The notes under the pieces were generated by a model. That model had not been told where the DNA came from and made no database searches. It was given only the letters and a program-made list of their open reading frames with translations. Below are positions 17,603-26,586 of a stretch of 64,000 nucleotides of DNA, in pieces. This stretch comes from Streptantibioticus rubrisoli. Its GTDB lineage: Bacteria > Actinomycetota > Actinomycetes > Streptomycetales > Streptomycetaceae. The translations under genes and the position numbers were made by a program. Where the stretch lies: assembly GCF_024436055.1 (NCBI RefSeq), contig NZ_JANFNH010000012.1, positions 1 through 64,000 of the forward strand, read 5' to 3'. Every line of letters starts with the position of its first letter. The first letter of the stretch is position 1.

Positions 17603-18040
17603 ATGGCACGAAAGGCGGCACACGACACCGACACCGCGACGGAACTGTCCGTGGTCATCGGGCAGTTGATGCGGCGGCTGCGGGCGGAGTCCCCGGAAGG
17701 GGCGCTCACGCCGACGCAGCGATCGGTGATGGGGTGGCTGGACCGCGACGGGCCAGCCACCACCGCGGCACTGGCGCGCGCCGAACACGTTCGTCCGCAG
17801 TCCATGCGGATGACCCTCGGCGCGCTGGAGGAGCAGGGCATAGTGACCCGCGCCCCGCACCCCACCGACGGCCGCCAGGTGGTCTTCTCCCTCACCCCGG
17901 ACGGCCGCAAGGGCCTGACCTCGGTGCGGCACGCCAAGGAGAGCTGGCTCGCCGAGGCCATCGCGGGCGTCCTGGACCCCGCCGAGCGGCGCACCCTGAA
18001 CGAGGCCATCGCGCTGCTGAAGCGGCTAGCCGAGTCGTGA
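17603..18040 (+). CDS. MarR-family transcriptional regulator
   Basis: This 145-residue winged-helix regulator has the family layout: a dimerisation helix, the helix-turn-helix around PATTAALARAEHVRPQSMRM, and the wing TRAPHPTDGRQVVFSLT. The start at 17603 has GGGAG upstream and is 28 nt downstream of a perfect palindrome that it may bind. Its stop overlaps the MFS transporter start (GTGA), so the two proteins are translationally coupled. This is a standard repressor-exporter pair that responds to a small toxic ligand. The divergent pyrimidine operon might also be controlled by it, which is inference. Confidence 0.9.
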   Translation: MARKAAHDTDTATELSVVIGQLMRRLRAESPEGALTPTQRSVMGWLDRDGPATTAALARAEHVRPQSMRMTLGALEEQGIVTRAPHPTDGRQVVFSLTPDGRKGLTSVRHAKESWLAEAIAGVLDPAERRTLNEAIALLKRLAES

Positions 18041-19434
18041 CACGCACCGGAACCCGCACCGCGGCAGCCCGCTCGGGCACCGGTGAACAGGCGGGGTTCG
18101 GCCCGAGGTTCATCACCCCGCTGCTGCTCGGAGCCGTACTGAACCCGGTCAACTCGACCATGATCGCCACCGCGTTGGCGGCGATCGGCACCGATCTGCA
18201 CGTGGGCGCCGCGCAGACCGCCTGGCTGATGGCCTCCCTCTATCTGGCCAGCGCCATCGGCCAGCCCGCGATGGGCCGGTTGGCCGACCTGCTCGGGGCA
18301 CGCCGGGTCTTCCTGGCCAGCCTGGTGCTGGTGTGCGCGGCGGGCGCGGTGGGCGCCCTCGCTCCCAGCCTCGGCTGGCTGGTGGTCTCCCGGATGCTGC
18401 TGGGCCTGGGTACCTCGGGGGCGTATCCGGCGGCGATGGCGCTACTGCGGGCGGAGTCGGAGCGGCTGGACCGTCAGACCCCGCGCACGGTGCTCGGGCT
18501 GCTGTCGCTGGCCGGGCTGTCCAGCGCGGCGGTCGGCCCGGTGCTCGGCGGGGTGCTGACGGCCACCCTGGGCTGGCGGGCGATCTTCGCGGTGAACATG
18601 CCGTTGGCGGTGGTCGCGCTGGCGCTGGCGGCGTTGTGGCTGCCGGGCGGCAGGCCCGCCGGGTCGCCGCGGGCCACGGCGGCGCTCGATCCCGTGGGCA
18701 TCGCGCTGTTCGCCGCCGCGCTCACCGTCACCACGGTGTTCCTGATGCGGCTCGACCACCCGCGCTGGCCGCTGCTGCCGGTGCTCGTGGTCCTCGGTGC
18801 CGTGCTCACCTGGTGGGAGCTGCGCCGTGCCGTCCCCTTCATCGACCCGCGCATGCTGACCCGCAACCGGGCGCTGGCCGCCACCTACCTACGGCACGGC
18901 ATCGCCTATCTGGTCATCTACTGCGTGATGTACGGCTACTCGCAGTGGCTGGAGGAGGCCCATGGCATCTCGGTGTTCGACACCGGTCTGGTGATGCTGC
19001 CGATGTCGGTGGCCGCCGCGGTCTGCTCGCTGCTCGGCGCTCGCACCAAGGGCATCCGGGCCCAGCTCACCCTGGCCGCGGCGCTGCTCGCGGTGGGCAG
19101 CGCGGGGCTGCTACTGGCCGGAGCCCACACACCGCTGGCGGTGGTGCTGCTGATCGGCACGGTCTTCGGCCTGCCGCAGGGCCTCACCTCCACCGGCAAC
19201 CAGGCCGCCGTCTACGTCCAGGCGCCGCCCGGCGGCACCGGCGCCGCGGCCGGACTGCAGCGCACCGCGCAGTACCTCGGCGCGATCGTCGCGTCCAGCC
19301 TGATCGGCCTGTTCTACGGGTCGCGGGCGACCGATGCCGCGCTGCACGGCATGGCCGCCACGGCGGGCGCGCTGAGCGTGCTGCTGCTCGCACTGACCAT
19401 CGCCGACCGGGCGTTGCGCGCCAGACGCCACTGA
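18037..19434 (+). CDS. MFS drug-efflux-type transporter
   Basis: This 465-residue membrane protein has about 12-14 hydrophobic helices. The early segment LNPVNSTMIATAL and the loop GRLADLLGARRVF (MFS motif A) identify a drug:H+ antiporter type member of the major facilitator superfamily, similar to DHA2 exporters. Motif C-like glycine-rich GPVLGGVLTATLGWR follows. The GTG at 18037 overlaps the MarR stop codon. The likely role is export of the ligand sensed by the MarR protein. The substrate cannot be read from the sequence. Confidence 0.9.
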   Translation: MTRTGTRTAAARSGTGEQAGFGPRFITPLLLGAVLNPVNSTMIATALAAIGTDLHVGAAQTAWLMASLYLASAIGQPAMGRLADLLGARRVFLASLVLVCAAGAVGALAPSLGWLVVSRMLLGLGTSGAYPAAMALLRAESERLDRQTPRTVLGLLSLAGLSSAAVGPVLGGVLTATLGWRAIFAVNMPLAVVALALAALWLPGGRPAGSPRATAALDPVGIALFAAALTVTTVFLMRLDHPRWPLLPVLVVLGAVLTWWELRRAVPFIDPRMLTRNRALAATYLRHGIAYLVIYCVMYGYSQWLEEAHGISVFDTGLVMLPMSVAAAVCSLLGARTKGIRAQLTLAAALLAVGSAGLLLAGAHTPLAVVLLIGTVFGLPQGLTSTGNQAAVYVQAPPGGTGAAAGLQRTAQYLGAIVASSLIGLFYGSRATDAALHGMAATAGALSVLLLALTIADRALRARRH

Positions 19435-19482
19435 CCCGGTCATCCCCAACCGCACGACGACGAACGGAAGTAGGCACCGTCC

Positions 19483-20034
19483 ATGCCAGCAACGGCACTT
19501 GACCCCCGGACCGCGCTCGTCCTGATCGACCTGCAGAAGGGCATCGTCGCCCTGCCCTGTGTCCACCCCAGCGCCGAGATCGTGGAGCGCGGCGCGCGGC
19601 TGGCGGCGGCCTTCCGCGCCAAGGGCCTGCCGGTCGTCCTGGTGAACGTCGCGGGCCGCGCGCCAGGCCGCACCGACACGCCGCTGCCGGACCGCGAACT
19701 GCCCGCCGACTGGGCGGAGTTGGTCCCGGAACTGGGTCGGCAGCCGCAGGACATCACCGTCACCAAGCAGCAGTGGGGCGCGTTCCACGGCACGAATCTC
19801 GACCTGGAGCTGCGCCGCCGGGGCGTGACACAGATCGTGCTGGCCGGTATCGCGACCAGCGTCGGCGTGGAGTCCACGGCCCGTGGCGCCCATGAGCACG
19901 GCTACCACGTGACCGTCGCCACGGACGCGGTCACCGACATGAACCCGGACGCCCACCGCAACAGCGTGGAGCGGATCTTCCCGATGCTGGCCGAGACCGA
20001 CAGCACGGAGGCGATCATCAAGCTGCTGGGGTGA
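19483..20034 (+). CDS. Isochorismatase-fold hydrolase lacking the catalytic Cys
   Basis: This 183-residue protein has the isochorismatase-like alpha/beta fold. Asp16 (LIDLQKG) and Lys95 (VTKQQWGAF) fit the catalytic Asp and Lys. The position that is Cys in nicotinamidases and other cysteine hydrolases is Gly128 (ATSVGVESTAR). A Gly here also occurs in true isochorismatases and in some uncharacterised relatives, so the cysteine-hydrolase label is doubtful. It lies 48 nt after the MFS gene and may be co-transcribed with it. A perfect 14-bp hairpin follows its stop. Confidence 0.88.
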   Translation: MPATALDPRTALVLIDLQKGIVALPCVHPSAEIVERGARLAAAFRAKGLPVVLVNVAGRAPGRTDTPLPDRELPADWAELVPELGRQPQDITVTKQQWGAFHGTNLDLELRRRGVTQIVLAGIATSVGVESTARGAHEHGYHVTVATDAVTDMNPDAHRNSVERIFPMLAETDSTEAIIKLLG

Positions 20035-20040
20035 GCGCCC

Positions 20041-20072
20041 GGGTGGGAGTGGGGTTCTCCCCACTCCCACCC
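20041..20072 (+). terminator. Perfect 14-bp hairpin after the hydrolase gene
   Basis: Positions 20041-20054 pair exactly with 20059-20072 around a TTCT loop. The hairpin starts 6 nt past the hydrolase stop codon and 44 nt before the S41 peptidase gene, so it separates the two transcripts. Confidence 0.85.
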
Positions 20073-20115
20073 CGCGTGCTGCCGGGATGTCCCGGCCGGG
20101 CCTGTCGCGGACACG

Positions 20116-21510
20116 ATGGTCCGCATGGTGCACAGGATTCAACACGCGGCCGTCGGACTGGTGGCGCTCGGAGCAGCCGTGGTCCCGGCGGGCTCGGCGA
20201 GCGCCGCGGCGCCCCTGCACGGGGTGTGGCGGATGGACGGCTACGGCACGGTGCTCAGCGTCGAGCACGGTCAGCTCCGCACGTTCCAGACGACGGCCGT
20301 CGGTTGCCTTCCGGGTGAGGTGGCCCAGCAGTCGGGACCACCCGCCAGGGACGGCTCGGTCACATACACGACGTCCCACGAGGACCTCTACACCGTTCGG
20401 CCGTCGGCCCGGCCGGACAGCGCGGCCTTCCAGGTGGCCGGATCTCCGGGCGACCGCGGGCTGCGGCGGATCAGCGCCCTGCCCACCGCGTGCGCGCACA
20501 AGGCGCCGTCCGATCCGGTGGCGGTGTTCGAGACGTTCTGGCGGACCTTCGCGGAGAACTACCCGTTCTTCGCCGCCAAGGGCGTCAACTGGCAGGCGGC
20601 GCACGTCCGTTACCGCCCGCGGGTCAGCGCCCACACCTCCGATGACCAGCTCTTCACCGTCCTGCGGGACATGGTCGCGCCGCTGAACGACGCGCATGTT
20701 CATGTGTCCGACGGGGGCTCCCGGTACTTCGGCCAGGTACGGCCGGGAACGGTGGTGCCCAGCCCGGCGCTCGACGCCAAGGTGAAGGCGTACGTCAAGG
20801 ACCGTGACCTGCGCGGTCGACCGCTGACGGAGTTCGCGGACGGCCGGATCAGCTATGCCGATCTGCCCAGTGGCCTGGGGTACCTGCGCGTCTCCGGTTT
20901 CGGCGGCTACACGGCCGACCGCAACGATCCGTACGCCGCCAACGAGAAGGCACTCGATCAGGCACTGGACACGGTGTTCAGCGCGACGCGGGCAAAGGAC
21001 CTGAAGGGGCTGGTCATCGACCTGCGGGTGAACGGCGGCGGCTCCGACGAACTGGGGCTGCGCATCGCCTCCCGGCTGACGGACCGCCCCTACCTCGCGT
21101 ACGCCAAGCGGCACCGCGACGACCCGGACGACCCGGCCCGGTTCAGCCGACCGCAGCCGATCACCGTGCGCCCGGCCGACGCCCCGCGCTACACCGGCCC
21201 GCTGGCCGTACTGACCGGAGGATCGACCGTCAGCGCCGGAGAGACGTTCACCCAGGCGCTGATCGACCGACCGGGGAAGGTGGTCCGGATCGGTGAGAAC
21301 ACCCAGGGCGTGTTCTCCGACGTCCTGGACCGTGAGCTGCCCAACGGCTGGAGCTTCGGACTGCCCAACGAGGAGTTCCTGACCCGCGACGGGCGGACCT
21401 TCGACGGCCGGGGTGTTCCACCGGACATCCGCGAACCGGTCTTCACCGCCGGGGAGTTCGGCCACCGCCGTGACGCGGCGTTCGACACGGCGGTGGCGCT
21501 GCTGGGCTGA
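20116..21510 (+). CDS. Secreted S41-family peptidase
   Basis: This 464-residue protein has a signal peptide (a short basic start, a hydrophobic stretch and an Ala-x-Ala site near residues 29-33). The C-terminal half has the tail-specific/tricorn-like S41 core: VIDLRVNGGGSDE, then TGGSTVSAGET with the presumed nucleophilic Ser, and IGENTQGVFSD. The N-terminal half resembles the helical region preceding that core in related secreted proteins. The first ATG at 20116 lacks a clear ribosome site; the ATG at 20125 is equally possible. Its stop is 1 nt from the convergent gamma-glutamyltransferase stop. Confidence 0.88.
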   Translation: MVRMVHRIQHAAVGLVALGAAVVPAGSASAAAPLHGVWRMDGYGTVLSVEHGQLRTFQTTAVGCLPGEVAQQSGPPARDGSVTYTTSHEDLYTVRPSARPDSAAFQVAGSPGDRGLRRISALPTACAHKAPSDPVAVFETFWRTFAENYPFFAAKGVNWQAAHVRYRPRVSAHTSDDQLFTVLRDMVAPLNDAHVHVSDGGSRYFGQVRPGTVVPSPALDAKVKAYVKDRDLRGRPLTEFADGRISYADLPSGLGYLRVSGFGGYTADRNDPYAANEKALDQALDTVFSATRAKDLKGLVIDLRVNGGGSDELGLRIASRLTDRPYLAYAKRHRDDPDDPARFSRPQPITVRPADAPRYTGPLAVLTGGSTVSAGETFTQALIDRPGKVVRIGENTQGVFSDVLDRELPNGWSFGLPNEEFLTRDGRTFDGRGVPPDIREPVFTAGEFGHRRDAAFDTAVALLG

Positions 21511-21511
21511 G

Positions 21512-23338
21512 TCAGGGCTTCCCGGACGGCCAGACGACCATGGCCGAGCCGCCGCCGCGGCGTACGGTCTCGGCGGCGGCGACCCACCGGCCGTCCGGCA
21601 GGCGCTGGACACCGGTGGCGGCGCCGATCTCCGGGTTGAGGGTGAAGTGGTGGCCGATCTTCTCCAGCTCACCGCGCAGTGGGCTGTTGTAGAGGCCGGG
21701 CTCCAACTCGGTGTTGGCGGCGTTGCGTTGGCTGGCGCGCGGCGCGGCGATCGCGTCCACCAGCGGCAGCCCGCGGTCGACATGGCCGAGCAGTACCTGG
21801 AGCACGGTGGTGATGATGGTCGCGCCGCCGGGCGATCCGATCGCGAAGTCCGGCCACCCGTCCTTGAGCACGATCGTCGGGGAGATCGAGGAACGCGGAC
21901 GCTTGCCGGGACCCGGCAGGTTCGGGTCGGGGACGGCCGGGTTGGCCGGGGTGAAGTCGAAGTCGGTCAGCTCGTTGTTGAGCAGGAAGCCACGGCCGGG
22001 CACCACGATGCCGCTGCCACCGGTCTGCTCGATGGTGAGGGTGTACTCGACGACGTCGCCCCACCGGTCGGCCACCGTTAGGTTGGTGGTGTTCTGGCCC
22101 TCGTACGTGGTGGGTTCCGCGGTGCCGCCGTGGTCGCAGCCGTGCGACGGGTGGTAGGGGTCGCCGGGCGGCAGCGGGCTGGTGAGGACCGCGTCGGACT
22201 TGATCAGGCAGGCCCGCGAGTCGGCGAACCGGCGTGAGGTCAGGCCGCGGGTGGGCACGTTGACATACGCCGGGTCACCGACCCAGCGGCCCCGGTCGGC
22301 GAAGGCGATCCGGCTGGCCTCGATGAAGTGGTGCAGGTACTGCGCCGGGCTCATCCCGGCGAGGTCGTACCGCTGGAGGATGTTCAGGGCCTCACCCATC
22401 GTGGTGCCGCCCGAGGATGACGGCGCGATCCCGTACACGTCGAGGCCGCGGTACGCCACATGCGTCGGCTGCCGGTACCGCACCCCGTACGCGGCCAGGT
22501 CGGCGGCGCTCAGGTCACCGGGGCGGACCTTGCGGGTCGCGGTCGGGCTCACCGGCGGATGGTGGACGGTGCTGACGATGTCGGCGCCGATGTCGCCGCG
22601 GTAGAGGGCGCCGAGGCCGCGTCGGCCCAACTCCCGGTAGGTGCGGGCCAGATCGGGGTTGGTGAAGGTGGAGCCGACCACCGGCAGCTTGCCGCCGGGC
22701 AGGAACAGCTTGGCGGTGGCCGGGAAGTCGGCGAACCGCGCCTGGTTGGCGGCGGTCTGCTGGCGGAACGTCTGGTCGACGGTGAAGCCGCGTTCGGCGA
22801 TGCGCTCGGCCGGTGCGAGCGACTGGGCCAGTGAGCGGGTGCCCCAGCGGTCGAGGGCGGCCTGCCAGGTGGCGGGGGTGCCGGGGGTGCCCACGGAAAG
22901 GCCGCTGGTGACCGCCTGGTCGAACGGGAGCGGCTTGCCGTTCTCCAGGAACAGGCCGCTGTTCGCGGTGCGCGGTGCGGTCTCCCGTCCGTCGATGGTG
23001 GATATTCGGTGGGTCCTGGCGTCGTAGTAGACGAAGTAGCCGCCGCCGCCGATACCGGCCGAGTACGGCTGGGTCACCCCGAGCGCGGCGGCGGTGGCGA
23101 CGGCCGCGTCCACCGCGTTGCCGCCGTGCCGCAGGACGTCGATGCCGACCGCGGAGGCGTTGGCGTCCACGCTGGAGACGGCGCCGCCGTAGCCGACCGC
23201 GACCGGCGACTTCACCGGGGCGGCGACGGGGGTGCCAGCCGCCGCCGGCGTGCCCGCGGCGAGCGTGGCGAGCACGGCGCCGGTCGCGGCAAGTGCCGTT
23301 ATTCGGCGGCGAGTTGTCGATCCTGCGGCAGGACCCAT
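21512..23338 (-). CDS. ggt: Secreted gamma-glutamyltransferase
   Basis: This 608-residue enzyme has an export signal ending near the repeated Ala-rich region of residues 20-35. It should cleave gamma-glutamyl bonds of glutathione and related compounds outside the cell. The N-terminal segment LRHGGNAVDAAVATAAAL, the GIGGGGYFVYYD motif, the nucleophile region GQNTTNLTVADRWGD (a Thr-Thr-Asn variant of the usual Thr-Thr-His) and the oxyanion-region IGSPGGATIITTV are present. The ATG at 23338 was preferred over the in-frame TTG at 23350 because GGAGG lies 5 nt before it. The promoter region contains three TGACGTG repeats. Confidence 0.93.
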   Translation of the reverse strand: MGPAAGSTTRRRITALAATGAVLATLAAGTPAAAGTPVAAPVKSPVAVGYGGAVSSVDANASAVGIDVLRHGGNAVDAAVATAAALGVTQPYSAGIGGGGYFVYYDARTHRISTIDGRETAPRTANSGLFLENGKPLPFDQAVTSGLSVGTPGTPATWQAALDRWGTRSLAQSLAPAERIAERGFTVDQTFRQQTAANQARFADFPATAKLFLPGGKLPVVGSTFTNPDLARTYRELGRRGLGALYRGDIGADIVSTVHHPPVSPTATRKVRPGDLSAADLAAYGVRYRQPTHVAYRGLDVYGIAPSSSGGTTMGEALNILQRYDLAGMSPAQYLHHFIEASRIAFADRGRWVGDPAYVNVPTRGLTSRRFADSRACLIKSDAVLTSPLPPGDPYHPSHGCDHGGTAEPTTYEGQNTTNLTVADRWGDVVEYTLTIEQTGGSGIVVPGRGFLLNNELTDFDFTPANPAVPDPNLPGPGKRPRSSISPTIVLKDGWPDFAIGSPGGATIITTVLQVLLGHVDRGLPLVDAIAAPRASQRNAANTELEPGLYNSPLRGELEKIGHHFTLNPEIGAATGVQRLPDGRWVAAAETVRRGGGSAMVVWPSGKP

Positions 23339-23457
23339 GCGTACCTCCAAGCGAACGACAGGGCCGGGAGCCTACCGGCGGGACAGGAGCGACGACAGGG
23401 GGGCGGCGGCCGCCGCGGTGATGTTTCGTCCGGCTGTAACGTTCCGCGCCCTTGGGT

Positions 23458-23498
23458 CACGTCAGGTCGGCACCTCACGTCAGGCCGACGCCACGTCA
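23458..23498 (-). repeat. Three TGACGTG direct repeats upstream of ggt
   Basis: CACGTCA (TGACGTG on the minus strand) occurs at 23458-23464, 23476-23482 and 23492-23498, spaced 18 and 16 bp, in the interval that must contain the ggt promoter. The third copy overlaps the ZIP stop codon. A regulator-binding array is plausible. Confidence 0.55.
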
Positions 23499-24248
23499 AC
23501 TCGCCATCGCGATGACCAGCCACATGAACCCGGCGCCCGCGAGCGTGCACAGCAGCGTGGACAGCGAGGGGTGCGGGCTGTGTGCCTCGGGCAGGATGTC
23601 GCAGGTGGCGAGATAGCACAGGAACCCGGCGAAGAACCCCAGGTACAGCCCGAGCACGCCGCGTGGGAGGGTGACGCCCAAGGTGGTGGCGGCGCCGACG
23701 ACGGGCGCCACGGCATCGCAACCGAGCAGGGCGAAGGTCCGACGGCGGTCGTTCCCGTACAGCCAGGTGACCGTGTAGGTGTTGAAGCCGTCCGCGAAGT
23801 CGTGGGCGATGACGGCGAGCGCCACCACCGCGCCGACGGTCGCCCCGGTCTGGAAGGCCGCGCCGATGGCGAAGCCGTCCATGACGCTGTGTGCGATCAG
23901 GGCGCTCGCCGCGGCGATCCCGAGGGCCCGCGGCGGCGCGCGGTCGTGCCGGTAGCGGTGGGTGTGGGCGGCGTACTCGCCCTCGTGGGCACGGCGGACG
24001 GCGACCGCGCGCTCCGCGGTGTGGATGGCGAGGAAGCCCGCGACGAACAGCAGCAGCGCAGCGGGTACGCCGAACACGTTCGCCGGTTGGGCGCGGAGGG
24101 CCTCCGGCAGCAGGTCGAAGCCGACCGCGCCCAGCATCAGCCCGGCGGCGAACCCCAGGACGAGATGGCGGCGATCCCCGATGCGGTGTGCCACCGCGCC
24201 GCCGAGCAGGGTCATCCAGAACGCGCCCACAGCGACCATTACTGCCAT
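23496..24248 (-). CDS. ZIP-family metal transporter
   Basis: This 250-residue membrane protein has about eight hydrophobic helices. Characteristic metal-site residues of ZIP transporters are present: IAHSVMDGFAIGAAF in the helix IV equivalent and VIAHDFADGFNTYT in the helix V equivalent, both with conserved His and Asp. A His-containing loop (AHTHRYRHD) lies between helices, as is common for ZIP proteins. It should take up Zn or another divalent cation across the cell membrane. The ATG at 24248 has only a weak ribosome site; ATG at 24239 is an alternative start. Confidence 0.88.
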   Translation of the reverse strand: MAVMVAVGAFWMTLLGGAVAHRIGDRRHLVLGFAAGLMLGAVGFDLLPEALRAQPANVFGVPAALLLFVAGFLAIHTAERAVAVRRAHEGEYAAHTHRYRHDRAPPRALGIAAASALIAHSVMDGFAIGAAFQTGATVGAVVALAVIAHDFADGFNTYTVTWLYGNDRRRTFALLGCDAVAPVVGAATTLGVTLPRGVLGLYLGFFAGFLCYLATCDILPEAHSPHPSLSTLLCTLAGAGFMWLVIAMAS

Positions 24249-24300
24249 GGGGTCATGATCCGGCCACGCCGGGGGGTCGGCGCTCGGGCGTGGGCCGTAT

Positions 24301-24349
24301 GGGCGGCGCGGCGGCTACTGATGCGTGGGTACGGCCTGCCGCGCCGCCC
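24301..24349 (-). terminator. Terminator hairpin after the TfoX-C gene
   Basis: GGGCGGCGCGGC (24301-24312) pairs perfectly with 24338-24349 across a 25-nt loop. The hairpin begins 8 nt past the stop codon of the TfoX-domain gene and precedes the ZIP gene. Confidence 0.65.
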
Positions 24350-24356
24350 GGATGGG

Positions 24357-24608
24357 TCAGTCGAAGACGCGCGAGGCGAGGGTGGCGCGCTCCTCCTGCG
24401 GGATGGAGGTCCAACGGGTGCCGCGGATGGCGCCTTCGAGCGCGAAGAGGGTGTGACCGCGGGCGTCCTCCGGCAGTTCCGCGCTGATCTTGGCGTACGC
24501 CGCCTCCGCGCCGAGCCGACGCAGTTCCGCCGCGTCGCACACCCCGGCTTCGCGCAGCCGGTCGGCGAGGATCGCACCGATGTTGGGGAGTTTCTCCAGG
24601 GATTCCAT
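24357..24608 (-). CDS. TfoX C-terminal-domain protein
   Basis: This 83-residue protein consists of the TfoX/Sxy C-terminal domain: LEKLPNIGAILADRLREAG is a helix-hairpin-helix-like start, and the rest matches ELRRLGAEAAYAKI and ALEGAIRGTRW. In proteobacteria this domain is joined to an N-terminal half in competence regulators; stand-alone copies are common in actinobacteria and their role is not established. The start at 24608 was chosen because GGGAGA lies 6 nt upstream and it begins directly with the domain. A terminator hairpin follows. Confidence 0.88.
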   Translation of the reverse strand: MESLEKLPNIGAILADRLREAGVCDAAELRRLGAEAAYAKISAELPEDARGHTLFALEGAIRGTRWTSIPQEERATLASRVFD

Positions 24609-24797
24609 GTCGTATCTCCCGGTCTGGGTGGTTCGCGGGGTCCTCTGCGCCATGATGCCCGGCTCCGGGCCCGATCCCGTGGATGCGGGGCCGACCTGAC
24701 GCCCGATCCGGCGGTCTTGTCGGGCGTCGGCGAGTACGGCAGCGTACGGGCGACGGTGATCACAAGTGCTCATGGATGATCAGGAGAGGGCGATTCG

Positions 24798-26579
24798 ATG
24801 GCACGGACCAGACGAGAGCGGTCACTTTCCGGCGGGCGACGGTTGCCTTTCGGGCGACCGCTGTCCTTGTGGCCATTACTGTCCCTTTGGCCGTTACTGG
24901 CCGCGCTCGGTGCCGCGGCGGCGCTGGCGCTCGGCGGGCTGAGCGCGCCCGCCTCGGCCGCGGCGGCACCGGGACCGCGTTCGAACCCGGCGGTGGACTA
25001 CCAGGATCCGGTGTCCGCCCTGCCGCCGGTCAGCCGCCCGGCCACCCGGCACTGCACGGTGGAGGTGATGCGCCATGACTTCGGCGACAACCTCGCCGAT
25101 CCCCCGTTCAGCACCACCGTCACACCGCCCAGCCGTTGCGCGGGTCCGTGGACGAAGGTCGTCATGGACTGGTCGGGCAGCGTCAAGGGCCGCCAGTACG
25201 ACCGGCTCGCCGGGGTGTGGCTGGGTGGCGCGGAGATCTTCCGCACCAGTACGGCCGAGCCTGACGAGGACGGCGTCAACTGGCATGTCGACAAGGACAT
25301 CACCGAGTTCATCCCGCTGCTGAGGAGCCCTCAGCAGCTCCAGGTGGAGCTGGGCAACGTGGTCAACTCCACCTACACCGGCGTCTACCACATGCGGCTG
25401 AGCTTCACCTACTACCTGGCCGACGCCCGGCATCCGGCCGCGCGCACCGCCGACCAGGTGATACCCGTCGACCGGCACGACCCTAAGAGCGCGCCCTGGT
25501 TCGAGCTGGGCAAGGGCCAGTCGGCGACCACCTCGGTGTCGCTCCCGGCCAATCTGACCCGGGCCCGGCTGGAGCTGTACGCGCGCGGCGGCGGGTGCGA
25601 CGAGCAGTGGTTCACCGCCGTACCGGACGACCTGGCCAGGACCGCGCCCGACTACCTGTGCGGCGGCGGTCCCTACCGTGAGGTGCTGGTCTCGGTGGAC
25701 GGCCGTCCGGCCGGGCTGGCACAGCCGTATCCCGTGGTGTACTCGGGCGGCATCGTGCCCACGCTGTGGCGGCCGATCCCGGCCATCGACCAGTTCCGCA
25801 CCGAGGCCTACGACCTCGACCTGACCCCGTTCGCCGGTCAACTCGCCGACGGCAGGCCGCACTCGCTGACCATCACCCCGTATGACGCCAACGACACCTG
25901 GACGGTGGGCGGTTCACTGTTCCTGGACACCGACCACGGCCGGTCCCACACCGGCGGCGCGGTCACCGCGGACTCGCTGGGCGCGGCCCCTCGGGTGGCG
26001 ACCACGCAGACCAAGCGGGCGGACGGCGGTACGGATGTCGCGGTGGACGTGCACCGCGACTGGTCGATCAGTGGCTATGTCGACACTTCCGGTGGACGGG
26101 TGGTGACCACCGTCGAACAGCACCTCGGGTACCGCAACACCGACGCGGTCTCCAAGACCGGCCAGCGGCAGGTGGTGCGCCAGACGGACACCGGGGCCAC
26201 CACGGTGCGCACCGCTGGTCCCGGCCGCGACCAGCGGACCGCCGTGCGGCACTCCTGGGCGTACCCCATCGACGTGGACAGCGACGCGGTCTCCAACGTC
26301 GACTACAACAACTACGACCTGCGCGCGGCGGTGACGCAGGGGCGCACCGAGACGGACGCCGTACGGTCCGGCCGCGGTGGCTGGCACGTCACGGCCGTCT
26401 CGGACGACCGGCTGACCGCCACGGGTGAACTCGCCCGCAAGGCCGGGGCGGTGCTGACGGCGGACGGCACGTCCGTTGAGCACTATCGGGGTGCGGACGA
26501 TTCCGGGTTCTGCTACGACCGTCTGCTACGTGCCGCGCACGGGTGGATCACGTCGGACTCGGGCGGGCTCTGCGGGTAG
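24798..26579 (+). CDS. Secreted peptide-N4-asparagine amidase A-like protein
   Basis: This 593-residue protein begins with a long signal peptide (basic start, hydrophobic stretch, Ala-Ser-Ala-Ala site near residue 53). The middle matches the PNGase A family (Pfam PF12222): WTKVVMDWSGSVKGRQYDR, VWLGGAEIFRTSTAEP, YAVSGG-like YPVVYSGGIVPTLWRPI and the TITPYDANDTWTVGGSLFL region. The plant enzymes remove N-glycans from glycopeptides. Bacterial copies are presumed to release glycans or act on Asn-linked conjugates outside the cell. The C-terminal 180 residues form a beta-rich extension that I cannot name. AGGAGAGGG precedes the ATG by a good distance. It stands alone. Confidence 0.88.
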   Translation: MARTRRERSLSGGRRLPFGRPLSLWPLLSLWPLLAALGAAAALALGGLSAPASAAAAPGPRSNPAVDYQDPVSALPPVSRPATRHCTVEVMRHDFGDNLADPPFSTTVTPPSRCAGPWTKVVMDWSGSVKGRQYDRLAGVWLGGAEIFRTSTAEPDEDGVNWHVDKDITEFIPLLRSPQQLQVELGNVVNSTYTGVYHMRLSFTYYLADARHPAARTADQVIPVDRHDPKSAPWFELGKGQSATTSVSLPANLTRARLELYARGGGCDEQWFTAVPDDLARTAPDYLCGGGPYREVLVSVDGRPAGLAQPYPVVYSGGIVPTLWRPIPAIDQFRTEAYDLDLTPFAGQLADGRPHSLTITPYDANDTWTVGGSLFLDTDHGRSHTGGAVTADSLGAAPRVATTQTKRADGGTDVAVDVHRDWSISGYVDTSGGRVVTTVEQHLGYRNTDAVSKTGQRQVVRQTDTGATTVRTAGPGRDQRTAVRHSWAYPIDVDSDAVSNVDYNNYDLRAAVTQGRTETDAVRSGRGGWHVTAVSDDRLTATGELARKAGAVLTADGTSVEHYRGADDSGFCYDRLLRAAHGWITSDSGGLCG

Positions 26580-26586
26580 GCGCTCC

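Noticed and set aside
16738-19434. An 898-codon frame ending with the MFS transporter
   Set aside because: The part before 18037 runs antisense to the nitrilase gene and across the MarR gene. The transporter starts at the GTG overlapping the MarR stop.
23338-23350. TTG at 23350 as the start of the secreted transferase
   Set aside because: The GGAGG site lies inside this extension and is well placed for the ATG at 23338.
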